Positions 52,518 through 64,000 of a stretch of DNA of 64,000 nucleotides are shown one piece after another. Source of the stretch: Pseudophaeobacter arcticus DSM 23566 (GTDB lineage Bacteria; Pseudomonadota; Alphaproteobacteria; Rhodobacterales; Rhodobacteraceae); the NCBI RefSeq assembly GCF_000473205.1, contig NZ_KI421507.1, positions 1,399,934-1,463,933 of the forward strand, given 5' to 3'. The notes beneath the pieces were generated by a model, which worked only from the letters and a program-made list of their open reading frames with translations, did not search any database and was not told where the DNA came from. Made by a program: the position numbers and the translations under genes. Each line of letters begins with the position of its first letter. The stretch's first letter is position 1.

Positions 52518-53303
52518 ATGAGCCAAATTCATCCCAGTGCCGTGATCGAAGAGGGCGCCAGGATTGGCGAGGGCTGCCAGATTGGTCCTTTTTGCCATAT
52601 TGGCGCAGAGGTGGTTCTGGGCGCGCGTGTGACGCTGAAATCCCATGTGGTTGTCACCGGAGATTGTGAAATTGGCGATGACACCGTGGTGTTCTCTTTT
52701 GCGGTGCTTGGCGAGATTCCGCAGGATCTCAAATTTCAGGGCGAAAAAAGCCGCACGGTCATTGGCAAGCGCAACCGCATTCGCGAGCATGTTACGGTCA
52801 ATGCCGGCACCGAAGGCGGTGGCGGGATAACCCAAATTGGCGATGATGGGCTGTTTATGGCCGGCTGCCATATTGCCCATGATGCCATTGTGGGTGACCG
52901 GGTGATTGTGGTGAATTCCGCTGCGGTGGCCGGGCATTGTGTTCTCGAAGATGATGTGATCATCGGCGGACTTTCTGGTATTCACCAATGGGTCCGTATT
53001 GGCCGTGGCGCCATCATTGGTGCTGTAACCATGGTGACCAATGATGTGATCCCCTACGGCCTGGTTCAGGCGCCGCGCGGCGGGTTGGATGGGCTCAATC
53101 TGGTTGGTCTGAAACGCCGGGGCGTGACGCGCTCTGATATTACCGCATTGCGGGCAGCGTTTCAGATGTTGGCACAGGGCGAAGGTACCTTTCAGGAACG
53201 CGCCCGGCGTTTGGGCGAAGAGACCGAGAGCCCTTATGTTGAAGAAATTGTTGCCTTTATTACGGGTCAGACGGATCGCTCCTTCCTGACACCCGGAGCT
53301 TGA
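52518..53303 (+). CDS. lpxA: UDP-N-acetylglucosamine O-acyltransferase
   Basis: First step of lipid A synthesis. 261 residues from the ATG at 52518 (AAAGGA 9 nt upstream; a TTG at 52509 is an alternative). Left-handed beta-helix of hexapeptides: IHPSAVIEEGARIGEGCQIG, PFCHIGAEVVLGARVTLKSH; catalytic His in MAGCHIAHDAIVGDRVIVVN; GGLSGIHQWVRIGRGAIIGA. C-terminal helical domain present. Confidence 0.96.
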   Translation: MSQIHPSAVIEEGARIGEGCQIGPFCHIGAEVVLGARVTLKSHVVVTGDCEIGDDTVVFSFAVLGEIPQDLKFQGEKSRTVIGKRNRIREHVTVNAGTEGGGGITQIGDDGLFMAGCHIAHDAIVGDRVIVVNSAAVAGHCVLEDDVIIGGLSGIHQWVRIGRGAIIGAVTMVTNDVIPYGLVQAPRGGLDGLNLVGLKRRGVTRSDITALRAAFQMLAQGEGTFQERARRLGEETESPYVEEIVAFITGQTDRSFLTPGA

Positions 53304-53307
53304 CGCG

Positions 53308-54096
53308 ATGCTTGCAGTTATTGCCGGAACCGGGCTTTTGCCCAAAGAAGTATGTGACCGTCAGACCCGTCGACCGCTGATCTGCGCCATGGAGGGATCT
53401 GAGCCGGACTGTGTCGATGCTGAGATTTCCTTTCGCATTGAACATCTCGGCAGCTTTTTTGCGCGGCTGAAATCGGCAGGCGTGACTGAGGTCTGTCTGG
53501 CCGGAGCGGTGCGGCGCCCGCCCGTTGATCCTAGCGCCATTGATGCCGCAACCCTGCCGATGGTGCCGGTTATCCAGGCGGCTTTGGGGGCCGGCGATGA
53601 CGGGGCTTTGCGCGCCGTCATGGGGCTGATCGAGGCGGCAGGCTTTGCCCTGCGGGCAGCGCATGAGGTCGCACCAGAACTGTTGATGGCAGAGGGTGTG
53701 CCCAGTCAGGTTCAGCCCGGCGCAATCGACAAGGTGGATGCGGAGCGCGGCGCCGAGGTGGTTGGCGCGATGTCGGCAGCGGATATTGGCCAGTGCTGCG
53801 CCATTCGCGCAGGCCAGGCGATTGCTGTGGAAGGTAGCTTTGGCACCAACTGGATGCTGCAAAGCCTAAGCCAGCGCCCCGATGGCCAGGGGGGGATCTT
53901 GTTCAAGGCCCCCAAACCGGGACAGGACCGCCGCGCCGACCTGCCAGCCATTGGGCCGCAGACGGTTGAGCTGGCAGCTAAGGCCGGATTGTCGGGAATC
54001 GTGTTGGAGGCAGGTGGCGTCATTGTGCTGGAGCAGGACGAGGTGATCGCGGCCTGTGATCGCCTGGGCCTGTTTCTCTGGCTGCGCGACTCGTGA
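53308..54096 (+). CDS. lpxI: UDP-2,3-diacylglucosamine pyrophosphatase LpxI
   Basis: 262 residues of the LpxI (DUF1009) family, which replaces LpxH in alphaproteobacteria; hydrolyses UDP-2,3-diacylglucosamine to lipid X. VIAGTGLLPKEVCDRQTRRP at the start, VCLAGAVRRPPVDPSAIDAA, GDDGALRAVMGLIEAAGFAL, GQAIAVEGSFGTNWMLQSLS and GVIVLEQDEVIAACDRLGLF. Four nt after lpxA; overlaps lpxB by four. Confidence 0.95.
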   Translation: MLAVIAGTGLLPKEVCDRQTRRPLICAMEGSEPDCVDAEISFRIEHLGSFFARLKSAGVTEVCLAGAVRRPPVDPSAIDAATLPMVPVIQAALGAGDDGALRAVMGLIEAAGFALRAAHEVAPELLMAEGVPSQVQPGAIDKVDAERGAEVVGAMSAADIGQCCAIRAGQAIAVEGSFGTNWMLQSLSQRPDGQGGILFKAPKPGQDRRADLPAIGPQTVELAAKAGLSGIVLEAGGVIVLEQDEVIAACDRLGLFLWLRDS

Positions 54097-55253
54097 GCCT
54101 CAGGGTCTTTATCCTGGCGGGGGAGCCCTCGGGCGACAGGCTGGGGGGGGCTTTGATGGCAGGGCTCAAGGTGTTGCGCCCGGATGTCAGTTTTGCGGGC
54201 ATCGGCGGGGCGCTGATGCAAGCGCAGGGGCTGCGCTCGCGCTTTCCCATGGAAGAGCTGTCGGTCATGGGGTTGGCAGAGGTGCTGCCAAAATACCGGC
54301 ATCTCAAACGGCGTATCCGCGAGACGGCCGAGGCGGTGATTGCCCAGAAACCTGACGTTTTGATCACCATCGACAGCCCGGATTTTTCGCTGCGGGTTGC
54401 CAGCCTGGTCAAGGCAGGCAGTGACATTCGCACCGTGCATTATGTTGCCCCTTCGGTCTGGGCCTGGCGGCCCAAGCGGGCGGTAAAGATGGCCAGGTGC
54501 ATAGATCAGGTTTTGGCCCTGCTGCCGTTTGAGCCGCCCTTGATGGAAGCGGCGGGGATGGACTGCGACTTTGTCGGCCATCCGGTTGTGGCAGAGCCGC
54601 TGGCAACAGATCCCGAGATTTCTAATTTTCGCGCAAGATTTGATCTTGGCGACGCGCCGCTGGTGCTGGCTTTGCCGGGCTCCAGACGGTCCGAGGTCAC
54701 GCGGCTAGGGCCTGTGTTTGGGGAGGCTTTGAAAGCCTTTGCGCATTTCCATCCTGGATACAGGGTGGTGGTTCCCTGTGCGGCGCCAGTGGCCGATCTG
54801 GTGCGCGCCCAGGCTGAGGAATGGCCCCAAAACACCCTGTTTCTGGACCCCAATGCCCATGATGCGCAGATCTTTGCGGCGATCAAGCGCGCGGCCTTTG
54901 CGACGTCAGATCTGGCGCTTGCGGCCTCGGGCACCGTCTCGCTGGAGCTGGCTGCCAATGCAACACCCATGGTGATTGCCTACCGGTTTCAGTGGCTCAC
55001 CTGGCAGTTGATGAAACGTATGGCCCTGGTGGACACTGTCACCCTGGTCAATCTGGTGAGTGAGACCCGCGTGGTGCCAGAATGCCTAGGCCCCGATTGC
55101 ACTGCCGAAAACATTGCCGCCCAGTTGGACGCGCTGGCCAAGGCTCCCGCGCTGCAAAAGGCGGCGATGGCGGTGACCATGCAGCGTTTGGGGCAGGGCG
55201 GTGAGGCACCGGGGCTGCGGGCTGCCAGGGCGGTGCTCGGTCGCTTACCCTAA
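54093..55253 (+). CDS. lpxB: Lipid-A-disaccharide synthase
   Basis: Joins UDP-diacylglucosamine and lipid X. 386 residues, GT19, starts with GTG overlapping the lpxI stop. FILAGEPSGDRLGGALMAGL, FAGIGGALMQAQGLRSRFPM, EELSVMGLAEVLPKYRHLKR, LITIDSPDFSLRVA, VAPSVWAWRPKRAVKMARCI, FVGHPVVAEPL, LALPGSRRSEVTRLGPVFGE and ASGTVSLELAANATPMVIAY. Last gene of the cluster; only 8 nt separate it from the convergent gene. Confidence 0.97.
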   Translation: MSLRVFILAGEPSGDRLGGALMAGLKVLRPDVSFAGIGGALMQAQGLRSRFPMEELSVMGLAEVLPKYRHLKRRIRETAEAVIAQKPDVLITIDSPDFSLRVASLVKAGSDIRTVHYVAPSVWAWRPKRAVKMARCIDQVLALLPFEPPLMEAAGMDCDFVGHPVVAEPLATDPEISNFRARFDLGDAPLVLALPGSRRSEVTRLGPVFGEALKAFAHFHPGYRVVVPCAAPVADLVRAQAEEWPQNTLFLDPNAHDAQIFAAIKRAAFATSDLALAASGTVSLELAANATPMVIAYRFQWLTWQLMKRMALVDTVTLVNLVSETRVVPECLGPDCTAENIAAQLDALAKAPALQKAAMAVTMQRLGQGGEAPGLRAARAVLGRLP

Positions 55254-55261
55254 GGGGGGCG

Positions 55262-57328
55262 CTATTTGTTGTTGGCCCGCAGGCCTGCTTGCAACAGCGC
55301 AACCAGCTGCGAGGTCGGGGCCTCGGGCGCGGAGTCAAAGCCAATACTGTCTGGCGATAGCAAAGCGGACAGATCCGAGAGGGTGATCCCCTCCAGCAAC
55401 TTCAGATCCCCCTGATCGGCAAGGATGCGAAGCGCCTGAGCGCGGGCCTGATAAAAGCTGGCAAGCCGCTGCAGATAGCGGTAGCGATTAACGACAATCT
55501 GGACCAGGTAGATAAGCATGCCGATAACGGCCACCCGTGTCGCGGTTTGGGTGATCTGGCGGGTCAGTTCATTGTTGCGCAGCGACTGATCCAAAGCGAC
55601 CCGGACCTTTTCATATTCGTCGATGGAGGTGCGCAATACATTTGAGGATGCACTTTCCCGGTTCACCAGCTCTTCCTGGTCTTTGAGAAGAGGTTGCAGC
55701 GTAGTGATACGTCTGGACAGGTTCTCGAGAGTGTCCAGAATTTGGTTTGTGCCCGGGGGAACAAGTGAAGAGTAGGGCACCAAACGCCCGTCCTCTTGAT
55801 CTCGTCCGGTGGTATCAACAAAAATACCCTTTGCAGGGAAGCTGAGTAAATTTGCCTGTGGGTTGCTGCCCAGGATTTCGCCAGATGGCAATGATGTGAG
55901 CAGCGTAAAAGGCGCATCAATTTTTGACCCAAACCGTTCATACTCTTGGGTGTGCCACAAAACGCCGTCCTGGGAATGTGAAATCTGCGGGATCTTGCCA
56001 CCTCTGGTCGTTGCGATGCCTGCGGCAACAAATCCATATTTTTCACTATAGGTCAGCGCGCTGATCTCGGTCGATGTTTGTCCAGGTGGTCGCTTCCAGG
56101 CCAGCCCGTTGGAGGACGACAGCAATAGCCCTGGCCCTCGAAAGTTTGTTGCAATGGCCAGAAACAGAGGGCGTTTCTCTCCTTCAGATAATTCAGTGCC
56201 CGCAACCAGTTGCGTGAGAAGGTGACCGGCAAAAAGAGGGGAGTTTTCGGCAATCGAGAAACCATCAGCAAGGCCCCATGCTCCCGTGGCACTGCGCATG
56301 AGCGCGAAGCTATCACTTGACGTTGTGAGAGCCAGGAGGCTGGCCCCATATACCAGCAGCGAGCCATCGTCGCGCTGCAACAGCGCAGAAATCGTGCTGT
56401 TCGGGGGCATCAGGGCAAGCGCCTCCGCCAGAGGTTGGGGTGCCTTCGGGTCTGTCAGATCAAGGAGTAGAGGCGCAACAGAGGTCTCGGAAATCTTTCT
56501 GGAACCAAAGGCAATAACCTCCCCGGATTTCAGAACCTTTATATCGCGCAGAGTGCCGGGCCCTGCATGGACCTCTTGCCACCCATCGCTGGTTTGCTGT
56601 GTGATGTGATAGAAAGGTTTGCCGCTCTTGAAGCCTGAGTTGTGCCCAACCAGGAGATCGCCAGTGCCTAGACGTATGATGGCCGCAAACCGGATGTCTT
56701 CATCGCCAGAACTGGGAAAGGGAGACGTATTTGTCCCATCCTCAAGCCATTCAATAAGAACGGCTTGGGCCGGGCTGTTGGTTCCATCCCAAGCCAGGCC
56801 AACAATTGTATCATCCCGCAGGCGGCGGTGGAGAGCGACCCTGATGTCTTCGTATTGGTAGGGTCCGGTTTCATCCCATACCGTCAGCGGGTTCAATAGT
56901 GTTTCTTCCAGTTTTGTTTTTTGCTGGTCGTTCTCCAAACCGGCCTCATCTAGCTGCGATGATATTTCAACAAATCTGCTGCGGACCGCGTCTTCGCCGA
57001 CCTGCTGTTCACGTTGAATGGCGTGTAGCGAGGCGCCAATCGCCTTTGCGTCTTCCATGATGGCCGGATCGAGTTTCCGATCCGTCGAAAGCAGGTCGTC
57101 AATTTTCTGAATGATGAAGGGAAGAACCAGAACCAGGACAAGCCCGCCCAACAGCAATATCCAAATGGTTTGGAATTGCCCCTGGGCCAAACGATGGTTT
57201 GCTTTTGCCGTTCCCTCACATTCATCAGCGATACGTCGAATGATTGTGCCCGTTATCTGGCCACTTATCTGGCCTGTTATCTGGCCAGAAGGCAGGAGGT
57301 CTGCGGTGTCATGCGAAGGCGCGGTCAT
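55262..57328 (-). CDS. Large membrane protein with coiled coils and propeller-like repeats, unknown function
   Basis: 688 residues from the ATG at 57328 (an upstream start at 57370 is possible; ribosome binding is weak either way). Residues 10-25 repeat SGQITGQISGQITG. One membrane helix near 53-73 (TIWILLLGGLVLVLVLPFII) is followed by a coiled coil (about 80-140), a beta-rich repeat region (about 160-520) with recurring units such as TIVGLAWDG, DIRFAAIIRLGTGDLLVGH, KVLKSGEVIAFGSRK, SSNGLAWKRPPG and SHSQDGVLWHTQEY that look like beta-propeller blades with Asp-box-like turns, a second coiled coil (540-605) and a second helix near 615-640. I do not recognise the family. Convergent to lpxB, on its own. 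Confidence 0.8.
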   Translation of the reverse strand: MTAPSHDTADLLPSGQITGQISGQITGTIIRRIADECEGTAKANHRLAQGQFQTIWILLLGGLVLVLVLPFIIQKIDDLLSTDRKLDPAIMEDAKAIGASLHAIQREQQVGEDAVRSRFVEISSQLDEAGLENDQQKTKLEETLLNPLTVWDETGPYQYEDIRVALHRRLRDDTIVGLAWDGTNSPAQAVLIEWLEDGTNTSPFPSSGDEDIRFAAIIRLGTGDLLVGHNSGFKSGKPFYHITQQTSDGWQEVHAGPGTLRDIKVLKSGEVIAFGSRKISETSVAPLLLDLTDPKAPQPLAEALALMPPNSTISALLQRDDGSLLVYGASLLALTTSSDSFALMRSATGAWGLADGFSIAENSPLFAGHLLTQLVAGTELSEGEKRPLFLAIATNFRGPGLLLSSSNGLAWKRPPGQTSTEISALTYSEKYGFVAAGIATTRGGKIPQISHSQDGVLWHTQEYERFGSKIDAPFTLLTSLPSGEILGSNPQANLLSFPAKGIFVDTTGRDQEDGRLVPYSSLVPPGTNQILDTLENLSRRITTLQPLLKDQEELVNRESASSNVLRTSIDEYEKVRVALDQSLRNNELTRQITQTATRVAVIGMLIYLVQIVVNRYRYLQRLASFYQARAQALRILADQGDLKLLEGITLSDLSALLSPDSIGFDSAPEAPTSQLVALLQAGLRANNK
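57253..57288. repeat. Three 12-bp repeats in the N-terminal codons
   Basis: TTATCTGGCCAC, TTATCTGGCCTG, TTATCTGGCCAG in a row; on the coding strand they give the repeated four-residue unit around GQITGQIS near the start of the large membrane protein. Confidence 0.85.
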
Positions 57329-57407
57329 AACTCTACTCTTTACAGTGCTGAGATAGAGCAACTGTAGCATGTAGAATAGTTGTGCCTAGCACCTTCCTGT
57401 TGAAAGC

Positions 57408-58553
57408 TTAGTAGCCGCGCCAGATCCAACCGCCGCCCAGGATACGGCTGCTTCCGGATTGGTAAAAGACACAGGCCTGCCCCGGAGAGACGCCTTCCTC
57501 GGGTGTCAGCAGTTCTACTTCGGCGGTGGTGGCGCTGAGCGGGCGAATGATTGCTTCGCGCGGAGGACGGGTCGAGCGCACCTTGACCATGACCTGCCAC
57601 TCTGTGCGGCTGTCAAAGGGCTCATCTCCCAGCCAGTTGATTTCGCGCACCGGGATGGTGCGGGTTGCCAACAGCTCTTTGGGGCCGACAATCACCTGTT
57701 TTTTGTCCACATCCAGCCGCACCACATAGAGCGGCTCGGTCAGGCCACCGATGCCCAGCCCGCGCCGCTGGCCGATTGTGTAGTGGATAACGCCGGTATG
57801 GCTGCCCAGGACGCGACCATCTGCGTGCAGGATCTCGCCGGGCTCTGCTGCGCCGGGGCGTAGTTTCTCGATAACGGAGGTATAATTTCCATCCGGCACA
57901 AAACAAATGTCCTGGCTGTCCGGCTTATCCGCCACCGCCAGGCCATATTTTGCCGCCATCGCGCGCGTTGCGTCCTTTGAGGGCAGATGGCCCAGGGGGA
58001 ATCGCAGATAGTCCAGCTGTTCGGGGGTGGTGGAAAACAGAAAATAGCTCTGATCGCGATTCGCATCTTCTGCGCTGTGCAACTCGGCCCCCTTGTCGCC
58101 CATCTTGCGCTGAATATAATGCCCGGTGGCCATGCAATCAGCCTCCAGATCGCGGGCGGTTTCCAACAGATCCTTGAACTTCACCCGCTCATTGCAGCGG
58201 ATACAGGGCACAGGCGTTGCCCCGGCCAGGTAGCTGTCGGCAAATTCGTCGATCACCGCGTCTTTGAAAATGTTTTCATAATCAAGAACATAGTGGGGAA
58301 ATCCGCGTTCTTCGGCGACCCGGCGTGCATCATGAATATCAATGCCAGCGCAGCAGGCCCCTTTTTTGGCCAGGGCCGCACCGTGATCGTAGAGCTGCAA
58401 TGTCACCCCAATCACATCGTAGCCCTGATCAGCAAGGTCGGCGGCAACAACGGAACTGTCGACACCCCCGGACATGGCCACAACCACACGGGTTTCAGAG
58501 GGCGGTTTGGCAAAGCCAAGTGAATTCAGCGGTGTATCGATATCCAGTGCCAT
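57408..58553 (-). CDS. mnmA: tRNA-specific 2-thiouridylase
   Basis: Thiolates U34 of tRNA-Lys, Glu and Gln. 381 residues. PP-loop [20 protein letters not shown] near residue 25, [20 protein letters not shown] with the first catalytic Cys, [18 protein letters not shown] with the second Cys, [18 protein letters not shown] in the C-terminal barrel. About 20 N-terminal residues precede the usual start. Divergent from sciP. Confidence 0.97.
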   Translation of the reverse strand: MALDIDTPLNSLGFAKPPSETRVVVAMSGGVDSSVVAADLADQGYDVIGVTLQLYDHGAALAKKGACCAGIDIHDARRVAEERGFPHYVLDYENIFKDAVIDEFADSYLAGATPVPCIRCNERVKFKDLLETARDLEADCMATGHYIQRKMGDKGAELHSAEDANRDQSYFLFSTTPEQLDYLRFPLGHLPSKDATRAMAAKYGLAVADKPDSQDICFVPDGNYTSVIEKLRPGAAEPGEILHADGRVLGSHTGVIHYTIGQRRGLGIGGLTEPLYVVRLDVDKKQVIVGPKELLATRTIPVREINWLGDEPFDSRTEWQVMVKVRSTRPPREAIIRPLSATTAEVELLTPEEGVSPGQACVFYQSGSSRILGGGWIWRGY

Positions 58554-58702
58554 CAGGCAAATCCTTAGATCAAGGGGGCAAGCATCGCAGAATATATGAA
58601 AATCCTACAGACTCTCAAGGGGGCAGGTTCATGGCTCCTTAAGTAGACTGGGCAGAAACTACAGCTGAACAAAATACTGATGCACCGAATAAGGGTAGAG
58701 GC

Positions 58703-58981
58703 ATGTTCCTGAAGAAAGTTGAGGGTCCGCGCGCTGTGACGTTGCCTGATGGCAGCACGATGACACGAGCTGATTTGCCACCGGAAAATACCAGACGATG
58801 GGTGGCCTCCCGCAAAGCTGCAGTTGTGCGCGGCGTGCTATATGGGTTGCTCCCACAGACCGAAGCCCTGCGCCGATATGGGCTGAGCGAGGAGGAGTTT
58901 CGCAGCTGGATTTCCGCCGTCGCAGACCATGGGGAAGAGGGCCTGAAGACCACCCGACTAAAAGAGTACCGTAAACATTGA
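58703..58981 (+). CDS. sciP: CtrA inhibitor SciP (DUF1153)
   Basis: 92-residue HTH protein of the SciP family; in Caulobacter it binds CtrA and DNA in G1 and blocks CtrA-driven transcription. LPDGSTMTRADLPPENTRRW, VASRKAAVVRGVLYGLLPQT, EALRRYGLSEEEFRSWISAV and GLKTTRLKEYRK are the family blocks. The ORF begins MFLKKVEGPRAVT. Directly upstream of ctrA, its target, on the same strand. Confidence 0.93.
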   Translation: MFLKKVEGPRAVTLPDGSTMTRADLPPENTRRWVASRKAAVVRGVLYGLLPQTEALRRYGLSEEEFRSWISAVADHGEEGLKTTRLKEYRKH

Positions 58982-59042
58982 GGACATTATCAAGTGAAGA
59001 CTTGAGTAAAAGTTGAAAATTTAGGATTGTAGTAACGGGCCA

Positions 59043-59066
59043 TTAACCTTTTTCGATCAGGGTTAA
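59043..59066 (+). promoter_or_regulatory. Candidate CtrA half-sites in the ctrA promoter
   Basis: TTAACC (59043-59048) and GGTTAA (59061-59066) form an inverted pair 41 nt upstream of ctrA. The spacing does not fit TTAA-N7-TTAA, so binding is only suggested; ctrA promoters of relatives are autoregulated. Confidence 0.4.
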
Positions 59067-59106
59067 CGTAACCTAAGGGAAACAGTTACAGGCGGAGACT
59101 TTCAAC

Positions 59107-59826
59107 ATGCGCATTCTACTGGTCGAAGACGATCCAACGACAGCAAAGAGCATCGAGTTGATGCTGACCCATGCCAACCTCAACGTGTATTCAACGGACC
59201 TGGGGGAGGAAGGGATCGATCTGGCGAAGCTTTATGACTACGACCTGATCCTGCTGGATCTTGGCCTGCCAGATATGAATGGTCACGAAGTCCTGCGTCA
59301 GCTGCGTATGGCCCGTATCGAAACGCCGATACTAATCCTGTCTGGCGCCGACGATACGGACAACAAAATCAAAGGCTTCGGCTTTGGCGCGGATGATTAC
59401 CTCACCAAGCCATTCCACCGCGAAGAGCTGGTGGCCCGGATCCACGCGATTATCCGCCGCTCCAAAGGTCACTCCCAGTCCATCATCAAAACCGGCAAGA
59501 TTGCGGTTAACCTGGATGCCAAAACCGTGGAGGTGGACAGCAAGACCGTGCATCTCACCGGTAAGGAATACCAGATGCTGGAACTACTTAGCCTGCGTAA
59601 GGGGACCACTCTGACCAAGGAGATGTTCCTTAACCATCTTTATGGTGGCATGGACGAACCTGAGCTGAAAATCATCGACGTCTTTATCTGCAAACTGCGC
59701 AAAAAGCTGAGCACTGCAACAGGTGGTGACAATTATATCGAAACAGTTTGGGGCCGGGGCTATGTTTTGCGGGACCCGCAGGATGATCAGATGTCCGGTG
59801 GTCACCGCATGGCCGTAGGGGCCTGA
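59107..59826 (+). CDS. ctrA: Cell-cycle response regulator CtrA
   Basis: OmpR-type response regulator of 239 residues, master regulator in alphaproteobacteria; in roseobacters it controls motility, gene transfer agents and quorum-linked traits more than replication. [20 protein letters not shown], phospho-acceptor Asp51 in [33 protein letters not shown], and the DNA-binding [40 protein letters not shown] and [13 protein letters not shown] lies about 9 nt upstream. Confidence 0.97.
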   Translation: MRILLVEDDPTTAKSIELMLTHANLNVYSTDLGEEGIDLAKLYDYDLILLDLGLPDMNGHEVLRQLRMARIETPILILSGADDTDNKIKGFGFGADDYLTKPFHREELVARIHAIIRRSKGHSQSIIKTGKIAVNLDAKTVEVDSKTVHLTGKEYQMLELLSLRKGTTLTKEMFLNHLYGGMDEPELKIIDVFICKLRKKLSTATGGDNYIETVWGRGYVLRDPQDDQMSGGHRMAVGA

Positions 59827-59975
59827 GGCGACAATTTCTGATCGCGGCGGTTACAGCCCGGAAATGGCATGTCGAAATGGCACAGTGGTGAACTCTGTCT
59901 GCGTGTGTCGGTCTTTTTGAAATGTCCGTATAGTGATATTCAGGTTAACGCAGTTGTTTTTGCATTGCGAAGAAG

Positions 59976-59997
59976 AACCCGCCTCGGCGGGTTTTTT
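59976..59997 (+). terminator. Rho-independent terminator after ctrA
   Basis: AACCCGCC-TC-GGCGGGTT followed by TTTTG. It separates ctrA from ligA. Confidence 0.92.
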
Positions 59998-60082
59998 GCT
60001 GTCTTGGGATCAGGACCTTTGCCGGGGCATTTTCTTGCGCTGTGGTCACTGGACCTGAGACCAACTGCGTTTTATCACCTAG

Positions 60083-64000
<3,918 letters not shown>

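Overview
The window is a piece of an alphaproteobacterial chromosome, most likely a marine Roseobacter-group member of the Rhodobacteraceae (inference). The evidence is moderately high GC, the SciP-CtrA cell-cycle pair next to ligA and recG, the alphaproteobacterial order pyrH-frr-uppS-cdsA-dxr-rseP-bamA-ompH-fabZ-lpxA-lpxI-lpxB, a Hint-domain protein of a type common in this family, a glnB-glnA pair, and frequent ATGA start/stop overlaps.

Layout. 0-6.8 kb: lytic transglycosylase, Hsp70-like chaperone, glnB-glnA with a clear terminator, the bifunctional NAD(P)H-hydrate repair gene nnr and a Hint-domain gene. 6.9-18.8 kb: an accessory stretch beginning at a tRNA-Leu. It holds the first codons of an integrase cut off by an IS3-family remnant, an AT-richer GSCFA/SGNH gene pair, an azoreductase pseudogene beside its LysR regulator, a MarR-MOSC unit with a strong inverted-repeat operator, and a TetR-led unit TetR-SDR-ABM monooxygenase-SDR-cysE. 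19.3-24.6 kb: a complete arginine-to-spermidine operon using the carboxyspermidine route (arginine decarboxylase, carboxyspermidine dehydrogenase, carboxyspermidine decarboxylase, agmatinase). 24.8-30.2 kb: a PKHD-type oxygenase, a divergent cytidylyltransferase / CDP-alcohol phosphatidyltransferase pair, and a decaying acyl-CoA catabolic cluster (TetR, acyl-CoA dehydrogenase remnant, enoyl-CoA hydratase). 30.2-41.3 kb: ssb, a second lytic transglycosylase, a small membrane protein behind a perfect CtrA box, a dihaem cytochrome c peroxidase behind an FNR-like site, and a peptide-type ABC transporter operon headed by an AraC regulator. 41.6-57.3 kb: miaA, then the envelope and isoprenoid cluster from pyrH to lpxB, followed by a convergent 688-residue membrane protein of unknown role. 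57.4-64 kb: mnmA, sciP, ctrA, ligA and the start of recG, which runs off the window.

Functionally the right half is core: nucleotide and ribosome recycling, undecaprenyl and phospholipid precursors, outer-membrane assembly, lipid A, DNA ligation and cell-cycle control. The left half is accessory and shows repeated decay: a lost integrase, a degraded IS, frameshifted azoR, acyl-CoA genes in pieces. The features I find least explained are (a) a palindromic element that sits in frame inside nnr and recurs in the transporter operon, (b) the CtrA box before an undescribed small membrane protein, (c) a 45-residue membrane peptide gene between rseP and bamA flanked by six 16-bp repeats and a terminator, (d) the large coiled-coil/repeat-domain protein after lpxB, and (e) the translationally linked GSCFA/SGNH pair beside the tRNA-Leu integration site. 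No CRISPR array, rRNA or intact prophage is seen.
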